The translations under genes and the position numbers were made by a program. From positions 9,195,366 through 9,259,365 of the forward strand of contig OX463846.1 in the NCBI GenBank assembly GCA_949825065.1: a stretch of 64,000 nucleotides of DNA, read 5' to 3'. How positions within the stretch are numbered: position 1 is the stretch's first letter; every line of letters begins with the position of its first letter. Below are positions 48,000 through 61,500 of this stretch, one piece after another. Under the pieces are notes generated by a model. That model did not search any database and was not told the origin of the DNA. It saw only the letters and a program-made list of their open reading frames with translations. This DNA is from Odontocerum albicorne (Eukaryota; Arthropoda; Insecta; Trichoptera; Odontoceridae).

Positions 48000-48850
48000 A
48001 ATATTTTTATTGCACGATCATAAGTTTTGTAACAAATGAAATATATAATTTTTTATTAGATGACCATATATTGTTTTTTTCTTACTGAGGTACTTATTAA
48101 TGTATATATTACACTTTATTAATTATACACTTGCATTTAACAAAATGGTGGAGGGGGGGTGGAGGAAACTTACAAACTGCCTAGGGTTACAAGTTACAAT
48201 GCGCCATCTATACAAATACAGCACTGGTGACAGAACGCTGCCTCTCTTGTTTCTAGAATTTTAATAGATAAAAAGTGACATGGAACACAATTGAATGTGT
48301 TGAATTGAATGAAGTCAAAGGAGTAGAAGCATTATTACTCTGATACTAGAACTTGAGAAAGTTGAAGTGATTCAGTTAGTATCGAGTGTCTTGCACTTAA
48401 CTCAGAATATGACAATATGATAAAACAATATCCTATGCAGATTACAACCCTCAGTCCCAGAAACGAAGCAGGAAGTTGAGTAAAATACTGGAGATGTTTT
48501 TAGTTTTTTTTTTTTTTTTTAATATATTTTTGTAATCCGAGAAACAACTATTGGCAAAGAGAAAGAAAAAAGTTTGTTCAAGTTAAGAAGTAAAAACTAT
48601 TAGATGAAAATGATCAAAAGGCTGTTACACACAATCCAAATCGCTTGCAATTTGCCAAATATATGTTAGTATACAATATTTTAATGCACATTATGTTATC
48701 ATCCAATTTATTAAAAACGTATGATATTAAATTCAAAAGGGCTCTTCTTTTTCTTCAAAATTCCTCTCCTCTTCAAAGATTAGAAATTATCATGACTATC
48801 TTGATTCTTGAAGCAGCAGCTCAGAGCAAAGATATAGTGTCATAATCATT
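48000..48850. other. intergenic between genes 3 and 4, nothing recognised
   Basis: AT-rich spacer with poly-T and poly-A runs and no supported frame or repeat. Confidence 0.5.
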
Positions 48851-49260
48851 CTATTCCCGTAAGTTCTTCAACCAGAAGATGCGTCTTCTTCCCAAACTTC
48901 TTCTGCCTTGAATATTCCTCAGCAGTATCACTTGAAGGATCGCATATTGTTTTCCTCGCATTATGTGTCCAAAGTACATCAACTTTCTCCTTTTGATAGT
49001 GGATAACACTTCTCTATCATTCATTATTCATCCGTTTCAATACATAATCATTACCCACTTTGTCAACCCACGAGACTCAGCATTCTTCGATAGCACCACA
49101 TATTAAAGAAGCAGCTTTTTGTCATCTCTAATTTCACTTTGATCTCTTTAGACTGATCCCATTGATCATTCAGCCAGCATCCCGGATATTTAAATTATTG
49201 GATTCACTCAACGATGTCATTAACATCAAGTGATACTCTTGTGAAACTGATTAAGAAAAA
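48850..49260 (-). pseudogene. LINE polyprotein C-terminal remnant (RTE-like), reverse orientation
   Basis: The minus-strand translation has YPGCWLNDQWDQSKEIKVKLEMTKS and SPFDS..., then GHIMR-like sequence, all RTE tail motifs with frame breaks. It lies just downstream of the gene 4 stop. Confidence 0.72.
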
Positions 49261-49505
49261 CAGGCTTACAATAAAATAATGTCAATGGATCAAACAAGGT
49301 TCTGTTTTAGCTATGGAAGCAGAATTTGATATAAAAGAACTACAGACAACCATTTTTATATGGATGATGTGATTTTCAATAATTTAATGTCACTGCATGA
49401 AATACAAAATAAATTGTAAGAATGATTGAATTTTGTCTAACAGGCTTTAGATAAAAGTAAAAGAATAATTTAAATAATTTAATGAGTAATTTATCACAAA
49501 ATAGC

Positions 49506-49515
49506 TTTATTTATT
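49506..49515 (-). promoter_or_regulatory. poly(A) signal overlapping the gene 4 stop codon
   Basis: On the minus strand two overlapping AATAAA words cover the last sense codons and the TAA stop. I see no other canonical signal in the next ~90 bp, so the 3' UTR may be extremely short or use a variant signal. Confidence 0.5.
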
Positions 49516-52500
49516 CAGTGAGTCTGGCTTCTTCTTCTTTGGTAATTTCATTGCTGCCTTTTGTGACTCGGTGCAATATTCTGCAAGAAAATAATAAATA
49601 AATATAAGAAAACAGAATTCCATTGATATAATCAAAGTCCTCGAAGAAGACAAACACATAGATCATGGGAATTCATCATTATCAACATGATATCAAGAAT
49701 CAAAGTCCTCGAAGAATAAAAACACATAGATCATGGGAATTCATCATTATCAACATGATATCAAGAATCAAAGTCCTCGAAGAATAAAAACACATAGATC
49801 ATGGGAATTCATCATTATCAACATGATATCAAGAATCAAAGTCCTCGAAGAATAAAAACAAATAGATCATGGGAATTCATCATTATCAACATGATATCAA
49901 GAATCAAAGTCCTCGAAGAATAAAAACAAATAGATCATGGGAATTCATCATTATCAACATGATATCAAGAATCAAAGTCCTCGAAGAATAAAAACACATA
50001 GATCATGGGAATTCATCATTATCAACATGATATCAAGAATCAAAGTCCTCAGAGGGAATGTACAAGAAAATTCATATACACAATATCTTCCCTATAATGA
50101 ATGTTTAAAAAGGATTACCACTTGATTATTGTCATACCGTGAGTTACTTTAGAAAATATGCTGACAATAGGATGATTGTGGTACAATTATTAAATATATT
50201 ATTTTTTATTAAATATTTTTATTAAATATTTTTATTAAATATTAAATAAGAAGACTGATTGTTAGATTGTCAGAGCAATCATAAGAAGGTATATGGATGT
50301 GGAAGAGGTAAAATATGTGTGTCGGAATAGGAAAGTCTGGCACTCTGTCCTCTCTGTTTACCCTAACCTAACCTAACCTAACAGAAAAAATAGTTTAACA
50401 TAACAGAAAAAAAGAAGTGATGGTGTGTATGCATAAGTAAGTAATTTACAAATATATTAATTAGGCTTGTGACAGCCTTTCTTTTTTTATATAGAGAAGA
50501 ATTTTTTGTTAGTTATCAAAATTAAGAATACAGAACATATACTAGACGCACAATCACAAAAAGCTCTCGCTATCAAAATTTGAAATAATACCACATTTAT
50601 CAAATAAGAATAATTTTGTACGTTTATTTCATTAGAATCTTTAAATTCTACAAAAGGAGATATAGTACCCAGCGGTAAGTAATACACATCGGGCTTAAGA
50701 AAGAGACTATCGGCCATAATCGGCTAGCTTCGGCTTTGTAGAGCGTCGTCTCTGTCGCACGACGCGCTAACAGTCTCGTGACGGAACACATTATTGTGAA
50801 TGACAGAGATAACGCTCTTCAAAGTGCAATATGTTTCTAATGGGCACTTTTTTTTTATTTAACCTACTTTCAGAACAAGTACTGCTCTTGTAATAAATCG
50901 GGATCATTCTGTCTGAAGAGAGCCTCGGAATAGAAGGTAGAAACACATGTAGCGGGGATTAATGTAATTAAAATAATAGCAAAGTATTGATTAGCATTGG
51001 GTAATTCGTCAAAAGATCTTTATAAGAGTCCGGATACTGAGACAATCTTGAATTAAAGTTGCGATATAAAGAAACCTTCTGATAACCAACTAATATTTAT
51101 TAGTCTTCCATAAATCAAAGAGTAATTGAAAAAGGACAGATTTAAAAAATAAAAGAGCATGTATACTGAGATATATGAATGTAGCTGAGGCAAAAGCTAT
51201 GTTTTGCTTACCCCAAAATGTACTGAGAATTTTTCTTTTCAATTTTGAATTGATAAACATTACTTACGGACTTTGGTGGGCTCCCAACCGATGTACTCCC
51301 CTGTCCTGTTGTTTTCTTGTTCCAGCCACTCTTTCAGTGGTTTGAAATACTCCAGCAGTCCACTGGCATCCATATTCCTCTGTCCAGTCATGAGTTCCAT
51401 GGCGTCTTGCCAAGGTCGGGAGGAGCCCATTTGTAGCATTTTGCTGCAATGCCAAACCAAGGATTAAACATCATAACTATTTTACCTGATTTAACACCGA
51501 TTTAAAGTTAATTATGATTTATTAAATTTTTAACTATTTGGGTATTCCTGAAGCTGTGCACAATATTTTATTATATTTATATTCTACTTCTTGATTGGTT
51601 TTAGTCTAAAACAATGTCTCTTTCTTCTTTTTAACATTTTTTTATTAATGCAACAGTCATAATATGACAATATGATAATAATATTATTATTATTAAGTCA
51701 TATTAAATGAATTGATGGCATTTATTTTTATTTACATTCATTTTCTTGAGTAATACTTAAATTGAATTGGTCTTTTTCTCTCTCAGTGCTCGAAAAATGG
51801 GTGACGTATGCAGCTTTAGAAAGGACTTGAAGACAACCCTTTTTCGGAAGTCTTATCAAAATTTATGGTTATATATGAACACTACACACTTACTCTTCAT
51901 CTGAATCTAAATGTGTTACTATCATATATTGGAAGATCTACATAAGTAGATTTCTTTATGGTTTGTCTTCCCTTGGTAAATTTTCGGTGGTTTTCTTACC
52001 AAATATGTTTTTCTAAATATATGCAGATGTGAGAAGTTCCTAATCTTATGGTCACAGCTACTAACTTCCTACCCTTATATTCAACTGTCAATAAAAGTGG
52101 GTTTGTATCCCAAGTTATAACACCCTTAAGGAGGGAATCTGCTCCCTAAATGGTGTTATTTATTATTATTTTAATTCAATTCAATTCAATTTGAATTCAA
52201 TTTTTAATTTAATTCAATCAACAACATAGGGACACTACAAAATGTCTTGATCCAGGCTGGTTGATGCACAGCCCAGCACTTCTTCCATATAAGTCTAAGA
52301 CAATGGTCTACTTATCATTAGAGTGGTTCTTCTCCTGTGTTTGACCCTCACATTTAGTGTGTCTTCTTCAATCAGGTCACAGCATCCGATGTTAAGTTAT
52401 GCAGCTCCTATATGCCTCCAGAGAATGCGAGAATAGACTTAGGCGCCACTCGCGAAAGCACACCGTGTTTTGTTACCTATAGAATGACTATTCAATAATT

Positions 52501-55500
52501 GTCATATTGTGTGCTATCGCCTATAATATTCTGAAATATTTTGTTGCTCTACAACAGCCGAGCCACTTTGAGTTACTATAGCTATTTTCTACTTCGGTCA
52601 GGGGTTCTCAATAATAAATGCGGCAACGCATGGAGCCGAAAACCCAGATCGAGTCTCCCGGCAAATCACGTTGTTGATCGTGATATCAGATGTGTTGATT
52701 AGAGTAGTGATTGGTGTTATGAATGTCTGATCCTTCAAGCCCCTAAGTCAGAGGGATAAGAAGGCACAGCCCTCGTATAGGTATATATATATACACTCGT
52801 AGCAAAATACTGCCAGATATTTTGTAATGTAGCAATCTCTGCCCTCTAACTAGAAATATGTTTAAAAAAATCTAAGTAAAACCCAGCATGATACTTTTTT
52901 CTTTAAAAGAACCAACGGGAATTAAACCTGCAACCTTACATTGCAATATAAGTGTCTTATCAACCAGGACATGGTCATCAGAAATAATACTTCCAATTCA
53001 GTTAGTTTGCAAACACAGGATTATAATGCATTATATAAAAATGACTGTAAGGTCATAAAAATGCATTTGATTTATTTATATAGCACAACTTAGTTTCTAA
53101 AATATTTCAAGGATCTCTGAAAAAGTAGTCTTAAGGGTAAATGTTTAACAGTATCTCACCCTAAAGCATTACCGGCCTCTACACTCTGGTAGATGTCACA
53201 GTTGGTCAGCTTCTTTGTCTCATCTTTAGGCACATACTCTCCCGCCTTCTCACAGAGGGCACGATGGAACTGGAATTGGATGACAAAGCTGACATAGTAC
53301 CTGAAATCACAAGTGACAAACATATTGGAAATTATTACTTTCTTCTTTTCGTGTTACTCATGGCTGAATGGCATAGTTCCCTGATAGTCTGAAGATGAAC
53401 TTATGATTTGCCTCCACTTCTTCCAGTCTTCTGCCATAATTGTACTCATTCAATGAGGAACAAATCATGTCTTTGATTTGATCTTTTCACATTGTTAGGG
53501 ATCATCTTCTTGCTCACCACCTCTCAACACTTCCCGTCAACACCAATTTCAATAAAAATGTCTTCATATCTTCTAGTGACATGTCCGATATATGATAGTA
53601 TTTGGCGGTCCTTCTTTTACCTGGAGGATGGACATGTCAGTATGTCTAACAGTTCAAGAAAGTGAAGGATTCAGTGCAAACACGACATCTCGAAAACATC
53701 AAGCATATATCTTTCCTTTCTCCTCAGTGTTAATGTTTTCACTCCATAAACCAGAGTTCTTATTATCATGATATTAAATTGTCTGCTTTCAAAAAAGGGC
53801 AATGTCTCCGAATAAAGCCATTTATGCCTAATATAGAGCTTATTAAATTGCTGTTATTTTTCAAATTATCACTAATATTTTTCAAATTATAGCTATACTA
53901 AAAGAAATCTGATAACAATTTTGGTTTGATATGTTTACTTGCAAATCCCCTCCTTTGAATAATATTGCATCTTTAGTCATTTTCGAGTTAAGTATGTCAA
54001 AAAGTTTTCTAAAAAGAAGAAACAAATTTTGATAAATAAAAAGTTAAAAGGGAACCAAATTTGGATAAATGAAAAGTTTCTAATATTTCTGAAGTGTTTT
54101 TTTTATATGCCATTGTATATCTTCAAGAACTAATTAATGTACTTGATTTAAAACTGTGAAGAAGTCTGGTCTATGATTTTTAGTTTTAAAAATATTTTAT
54201 TAATATAAGAGTACATAGGAACTGTAAAAGGTAACTGAAAATGATTATTTTATCTTACAAGGTCCAAAAGTTTTAGACATAAGGATTTAAAAAAAAATTA
54301 TAAAAACTTAAAATTTTCAAAAAAGCCACCCTGTAGTTTAAAACATTTTTTAGAATGATGAAATAATTTTCCTATAGTACTGAAAAAATATTCTGATGTT
54401 TTCAAAATGGTGTAACACTGGAGATCACTTCGTCATTTAAAAAAAATTACATTGAAATGGGATTTCAGGTTTGAAAATATTGTAAAAATAATCACAATGG
54501 TTCAAATCGGGACTAAAGGTGATTCAATTTTTGGAAACCACATTTACCACAGAAGTGAGCAATGGCGCATTGTCGTACAAGAATATCATGCCTATAGTTC
54601 GGAAAATCTAGGATGAACCGTTTGATAGCTCACAAATTTGTCCCAATACAACCTTGTAACGATGTTCAGTTATTTTAATTATTTTATCAACTTTAATATA
54701 AGCCTCAATTCTAATATATGACAAGTTATTTAGGTAAATACATTACATAAAACTAACAATAATGACAGATTAATACATCTTGTCACAAATTAGCAAAAAT
54801 GTGGCAGTTCGTTAAAATCAAATAATATTTGGTGACGTTTGTCAAAAGTCACTACGTTAGTCTGCATTGGCTAGGGATGGGGTATTCGATAATTGGATTT
54901 TCAAAAATCGATTTTAATTAAATGTTCGTAATTAGTATTAATTCATAGTGGATCTTGGCCTATTTAAAGATACATACAAATCATACAATACATTAGAAAG
55001 TCAGTATAATGAAAATTAGGAATTAAAACGTCAGTTTAGAGAAAACAATTGTTCAATTTGTAAAAAAACTATTCGATTTGTAAAAAAAAAACGATTTTAC
55101 CCCATCCCTTTGTGACAAACGTCGTACGGTTCATCCTAGACTTTCCGAACTATAGTGACAGCTTTCCTCAGTCTTTGTAGCAACACACATTGTATCGACT
55201 CTAGTTGATAAACTATTGAAAGTAAAGGTATCAAATTTTAACTGTAACATCGCCTGATCATGTGAAGGGTGTGGCTTATGTGGTATCTGTCCATACATGC
55301 TACTTGATACTTAGTGGTACTTGACTAACCTAGCATATTCTACATCAGCAGAGACATGGTATTTAGCTCCAGCATCAAAGTGCTCCTCAGTCCTGGTCGC
55401 TGGTGGCTCCAAGCCCTGCATACTCTCCCGCAGCTTCCAGAAGTGACAATTGTAATTCTCTGGAGTTGTTTGCCCTCTGAAGATAGCGTATCTGTATGTA

Positions 55501-58500
55501 TCCAGCAGGTAGGCGAAAGGAAGGAAGACTATTTTTTCAATACCCTGAAAATAATTTAATTTCTAGTCAGTAAAATAAGGTGTTTCATTCCTGATTTTTC
55601 TTCTCCTTTCCTCTCCACCATCCCTTCCTTTCCTTTTGATTGATGATATCTCATTTTATATGAAAAATAATGTTCGGGTGATTGTCCGTCTTTGTAGGGC
55701 TCATGGGCATGTGCTCACGTATGTGTTTATGGATTTCGTGGGAATGGATAGTCATTTGAATGATTTATGCGACCTTGTAACTTGCTTCATTTACTTTTGT
55801 CTGGTTGGTTGGAAGAGATTGCCGCCTGGCAATAAGCCCGCCAGATTGTATTGCGATAAGTGTTAAATAAATAAATAAAATAAAAGGTTGTATATTATCA
55901 ATAGGGGGTCGACGATTTAAAAAGTTTTTGGTAAAGGGATCGGCAGCTGAAAAAAATTTGGGAACTCTTGGTGTAGAGTAAGAGAAACAAAAAGAACTGT
56001 GTGGATGTGGAGAAGGCAAAGAAATTATGTTCTGATAGGAAATTTTGTACTCTGTCCTCTCTGACTCCCCAACAGGGAAATTGTGTGATAGTAAGAATAT
56101 ATGTAATGATTTTAAATTTATCAAAGCATGTTTGTTCTACTTTCTTAAATGCTTAAGTGAAGGAATTAATGAAATAAATAAATGTATTTTTACTGACATA
56201 CCTTGGCATATAAATGGTTTATTTCACTCTGCGTGTCATCAGGTTCCTCAGGCAGCAACCCAAGTTTCCTCAGATGCTTTGGTGTTGATACAGACAGGGA
56301 AATTACATCCCCGACTGCCTCATGGAAACCTACAATCCAAGTTTTAGTAATATGTATTTTCGCACACACCATATGTGCGGATAACAGTTAACTGTTCAAC
56401 TGTTCAAGATTCAAATCAATGTGAATTTGCAACCTTTAGTAAAGCAATTGTTAATAAGGACATCTTTATCATTAATATCAAAAACTCATTTATAAATAAT
56501 ATTGAGGCATTGATATTAATTTTGATTAAGGTTTATTTTAGTCAAATATTTGACTAATACTATTTTATTTTCAGTAAAAATAAAGAAACTATCCCGTGAC
56601 TTAGTTGGTAGGATGGTTGACCTCCACCCGGGGGTTTCAGGTTCGATTCCCAGTGGTTAAAGAGTACCTTAGGTAACAATATTCAGACACTAAGAGTTTA
56701 TGTGCAATTGTCGTCTTCACATGTGGTAGTATTGCACGTGCATTAACAGAGTGCGAGCTCCATGTCTACTTCAGTGGTTCTAAACTTGAAACCTCCATAA
56801 CTGGAAACAAAGACAACATTGTCTCCCAGCAACGCTCTTCAATAAATCAGAATCAACATTTCAGATATGTTGAAAGGTACCATACGAAATTAAATAATAT
56901 TAATCTAAAAAAAATACAATTAACTCATTGACTTTTGTATTCATTCATTCATTTGGTACCCTTCAACAAAATCCAACTTGGTAATTCGGATATATTTAAG
57001 GGTGTGGCCAGGAGATAAAATGGTCTTCATATTCATTAATCAAGCTTTTGGGTTAAAAACCACTTGAGTAGGCATGGAATTCGCAGTTCGTCATCTCCCG
57101 TCTTTGAAAAGTGCACTTCAATAAAATTGGTAATAATAAATTTCCGACACCTTAAATTCAATAAACCCATCCACCATATTATAAGATACAGATATTTCTC
57201 ACTTTACGAGTTCCCATTTTAAATTACAAGTATTTTAACTCAACATTGCTTATTGAAAATAAGGTTACAAAAAGTGTTGTACCTTCAAATGAAGATGCCT
57301 AAGTAAGCAGTTTGTTTATCTGCAACATTATTTATTTTGATTTTTACTTTTATCATAAATAAATTGTACGTACAGTAAATTCTAATTTATCATGACAAGC
57401 ATTATTAGGGACGAATATTGCGGAACAGAAACAAATTGAAAATATAAGCAGAATTTGTTTTAAGTTACTTAAGGTCAGTTATTGTAGATGACACAGGTGT
57501 CGTGAGTATCAAAGTGAAGATATGGTCTGGCCTTGTCTCTCGTACCCCTCAATTTGAATGTTTTAGTCAAACGGTGCCGGGATACAGAATAAAGTGAATG
57601 CAAACTTCCCACTGTATGCATTTTCTAGATTCATACAAGAGCTGCACAAACTAACAACAGATAATATCTGGCTAGAGAGAGTGTATTGCATGCGACCGCA
57701 CAGAAAGAGAAGAATTTGTATTTGAATACATATTTTTACTCTTCAATAAAAAATCATTTGTCTCTTATTTTTAAACTAAGTTAAGTTTTAGCTTTTTGTA
57801 TAAAATCTCGCATTATTAGAACAGCTGAATTGCAACAAAATGGTCTGATATCAATATATCTTGATTTAACAGCATCTTCTGTATATAAAGCATTTTGATA
57901 TTTTATATAAAATTATGATTCAATTATTTATCAGTAAATGTAAGAGTAAACTCGTAAATTTGGCAAATAACTGTTCAAGTAAACGATCCACCATTGAAAA
58001 AAGACGACACCACCATTGACAAACCTGGATTTGCTCCTTCTCTGAAAATATCTGGTAGGTCCTTGTATTGCAAGAAATACTGGACATGACCCATTTCATG
58101 GTGGACAGTTTCAAACTCGATAGCGTTTATTGTTGTACATTGCTTTATCCTTAAAATACAAAGAAAAATTTAATAAAACAAGATGGAATACCTTGGTTGG
58201 CCCCTCCCTTAAACACTGTTGGCTGATGTCTGTATTGCAAGTAATACTGTATATGCCCCATCTCGTGATGAGCGGTTTCAAAGTCAACCGAATTAATTTT
58301 CGTGCATTGTTTTATCCTTCAATGTGAAAACAAATTTTTATTTTTCAGTACAATCATGTTAGTTAATATCACATAAATTAAAACAAATGCCTTTTTTGTC
58401 CCACTAGGAATTGGCCATGTCCTCCCACATCACATCAAAACTAACAATATCTCTATATAATTATACAGCATAATATGACAACATAGATTCAATTTATCAA

Positions 58501-61500
58501 TAATTAGACTGCACAGGACAGGAAATCAGTATGGACATTTGATAGACCTATCATAGTATAAATAGGCCAAAACCCATACGATGGTTGTCGTCAAAGAAAG
58601 AATACGAGAATTGAATTTTAAATACACGAGAGCGAGAGAGGAATACTTGGATTCTCTCCGAAAGTAATTAGAAATTTGAATCTCGGTGGGTCCGTGATAC
58701 TGAACGAATTTTAAATACCTAGCTTACAATTTTTGAACCGGTGTAAAAGTAAATGATGTATAAATGATATATATATATAAACAAATTCTACATTTATGAA
58801 TATATATTTTCATAAATGTAGAATTCGTTTTACTTCCGTGAATATTTCACGGGTTGCAACTATAGTTCGGAAATTCTAGGATGAGTCCTGTCACAGCTCA
58901 CAAATTTGCCCCAATACAACCTTATATAATGTATTTACATAAATAACTTGCTATTTATTAGAATTGAGGCTTATATTAAAGTTGATAAAATAATTAAAAT
59001 TACTGAACACTGTTACAAGGTTGTATTGGGGCAAATTTGTGAGCTGTCACAGAACTCATCCTAGAATTTCCGAACTATAATTTTAACTATCCTTGAATTC
59101 ATATAAAATTGTTTTGAACGATTTTTGTTGTTTCTAATATTTCCGCGAATTTATCTCAATAATTTGTCAAATTGTGCAATATTTTAACTTATTGCTGTCT
59201 TATTGAATATATTTGTATAGTTTAATTATTTTTTTATGTTGATCTTAAGGTTTCAAGACCGTTTATTTGAATAAAATAAAATAAATGTACCAGTCAAGGG
59301 ACAAAAATCTCAATGACTATGTACGAGTATCGACTCCTCGTATATTATTCACATTTGAGCTAACCCCTAACAAAGCAATATCAAAAATACACTGAGGCCT
59401 GACGACTCCTAATTCTTGACACTTGATGTTATTGCATGGATACTTTTCTGCTTAAAATACAATATTATGAATTTTGCACAGTTTTGAGAATTGTTTTTTC
59501 TTATCCAAATTTGTAAATGGCACAAACACACACCCTTACCAAATTATCTAATACCTTAAAATTGAAACAACTTAAAGATTTTCAACAACTTATCCAGAAA
59601 CATATAAAGAAAAAATATGTATCACAAAAGGGATAATGTGAGGTTTATCAACATTTTTTTTCAGGCAGTATAATCATAAAATCTGATGAAAATCAGACCT
59701 GAACATTCTTGATCAAATATGTTGAAGTTAAATGAATCAACAAAAATGGTTTAAAAAAGCAGTAGACTAGATTATAAAAAAGCAGTAGACTAGACTGGCT
59801 CATGTTAATTGAGTTGTGGTTCAACCAGGGCAGAAATATTAAAAAATATATATAATTTTACTAGAGTTTGCCCTCTAAACGGTGCTATGCAAATTGTCCT
59901 TTTATTATTTATTTTAACATCCTATCTAATATCAAAGAAATATATAAAAGTTTAGTAGTAAATCATTTTTGAAAAACTTTTTCTCTTACTATAAATAAGA
60001 ATCTGTCTGCTTTGAAATATTCAGACATAAAATATTATTTACCTAAAATCTTCACCATCATAGAAGTCCCAAGCAGAAGCATGACAAATCAACTCTCGTC
60101 CATCTTCAGGCTTCTCGATGATGGAGTTTTTCCAGAACTTGGGAGGCATTGCTGTTAGGTTAAGAGATTTGAAGAAGTCGTCAGCAGTTTGGAACATTTT
60201 TAAAGCTGTATAGTTCTGGAACAAAAAGTTTTTTATTGTAAGAAACTCATAAAAACGATTGAAAAAGCAGGTAGTAGGACCCTTCCCTGCCACGTACGTA
60301 CGCATCACGTTATGAAACCGTGTTTCTGTGTACACAACTGAAAGGACCGAAAACGTCGTATGGAACACATTTGTAAGTAAGTGGGTGAAACCTAAAAAAT
60401 AATGTTGATGATCTACCAGATCGTGGCACTGCACAGAAAACGACGAAAAAGGAGGACAGAGTGATTTTACGGGTGTTTGAGAAGAATTCTCGTTTATCGT
60501 GCGTGGAAGATGCAGATTGAGGAAAAGGTGGCTGAATCAAGTGGAATAGATTTTGAAAGAATGTATAAATAATTGAAGCTTACACATTGACAATCCATAA
60601 GTTTTGTTTAGAGTACTCATCTCTACAGCATCAATCTTTTTCTTATCTGTAGGAAATGCTACATATAATTGAAAGTTCTTATTGGAATTATTTCAGTCAC
60701 TAAATACTATCTGAGAAATAAATATTTAAATGTCTTCAGCAGGAAGCTAGGAGAAAAAATATGAAAAGCCGTCTTCCATAGCCAAATTAGTAAGACGCTT
60801 GTCTTCTAACAGTTGTTAGAGTCCCGTAGCCAAGTTAGTAAGATGCTTGTCCTCTAACAGTTGTTAGAGTCCCGTAGCCAAGTTAGTAAGATGCTTGTCT
60901 TCTAACAGTTGTTAGAGTCCCGTAGCCAAATTAGTAAGATACTTGTCTTCTAACAGTTGTTAGAGTCCCATAGCCAAGTTAGGAAGATGCTTGTCTTCTA
61001 ACAGTTGTTAGTCCCGTTGTTAGAGTCCCGTAGACAAGTTAGTAAGATACATGTCTTCTAACAGTTGTTAGAGTCCCGTTGAAGTCCAGATTTTTTTAAA
61101 AGGGTCTGATTTTCACTAAAAGCCTATAACATATTTCATGTTGGTTGAAATAAGCCTACCAAACAATAAATCCATCAGGTTATACTGTACACAGCGAAAG
61201 TGTAATTAAATAGTACAAAAGATGTATTTGACTGTATGAAATCCAATTACCTGAGCAAGGAGAGCTTTAGTGACGTCCAGTCCATGCTTGTCAGGGTAAG
61301 GCTTGCTGATTGATTCAATGTTAGACCATTGTTGGGCCCAGACATTACCTGAAAGTTTGTAATAATGAATATATTAATTTTGTGGTCATTTTTAAGTTAA
61401 CTTAGGTGAGTTTTTTTATTGCTCATAACTCTCAATTATCATTAAAGTAATGCCCTTAAGATATGGCTTCATCAATGATTTATCATAAAATATTATTTTG

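Noticed and set aside
49631..50050. Regular 68-bp repeats considered as a CRISPR-like array
   Set aside because: The whole unit is repeated with no variable spacers, and the locus is a eukaryotic intron.
56588..56665. Possible tRNA gene, because of A- and B-box matches
   Set aside because: I cannot pair an acceptor stem or anticodon arm, and related sequences occur elsewhere with the same SINE body, so a tRNA-derived SINE is the better explanation.
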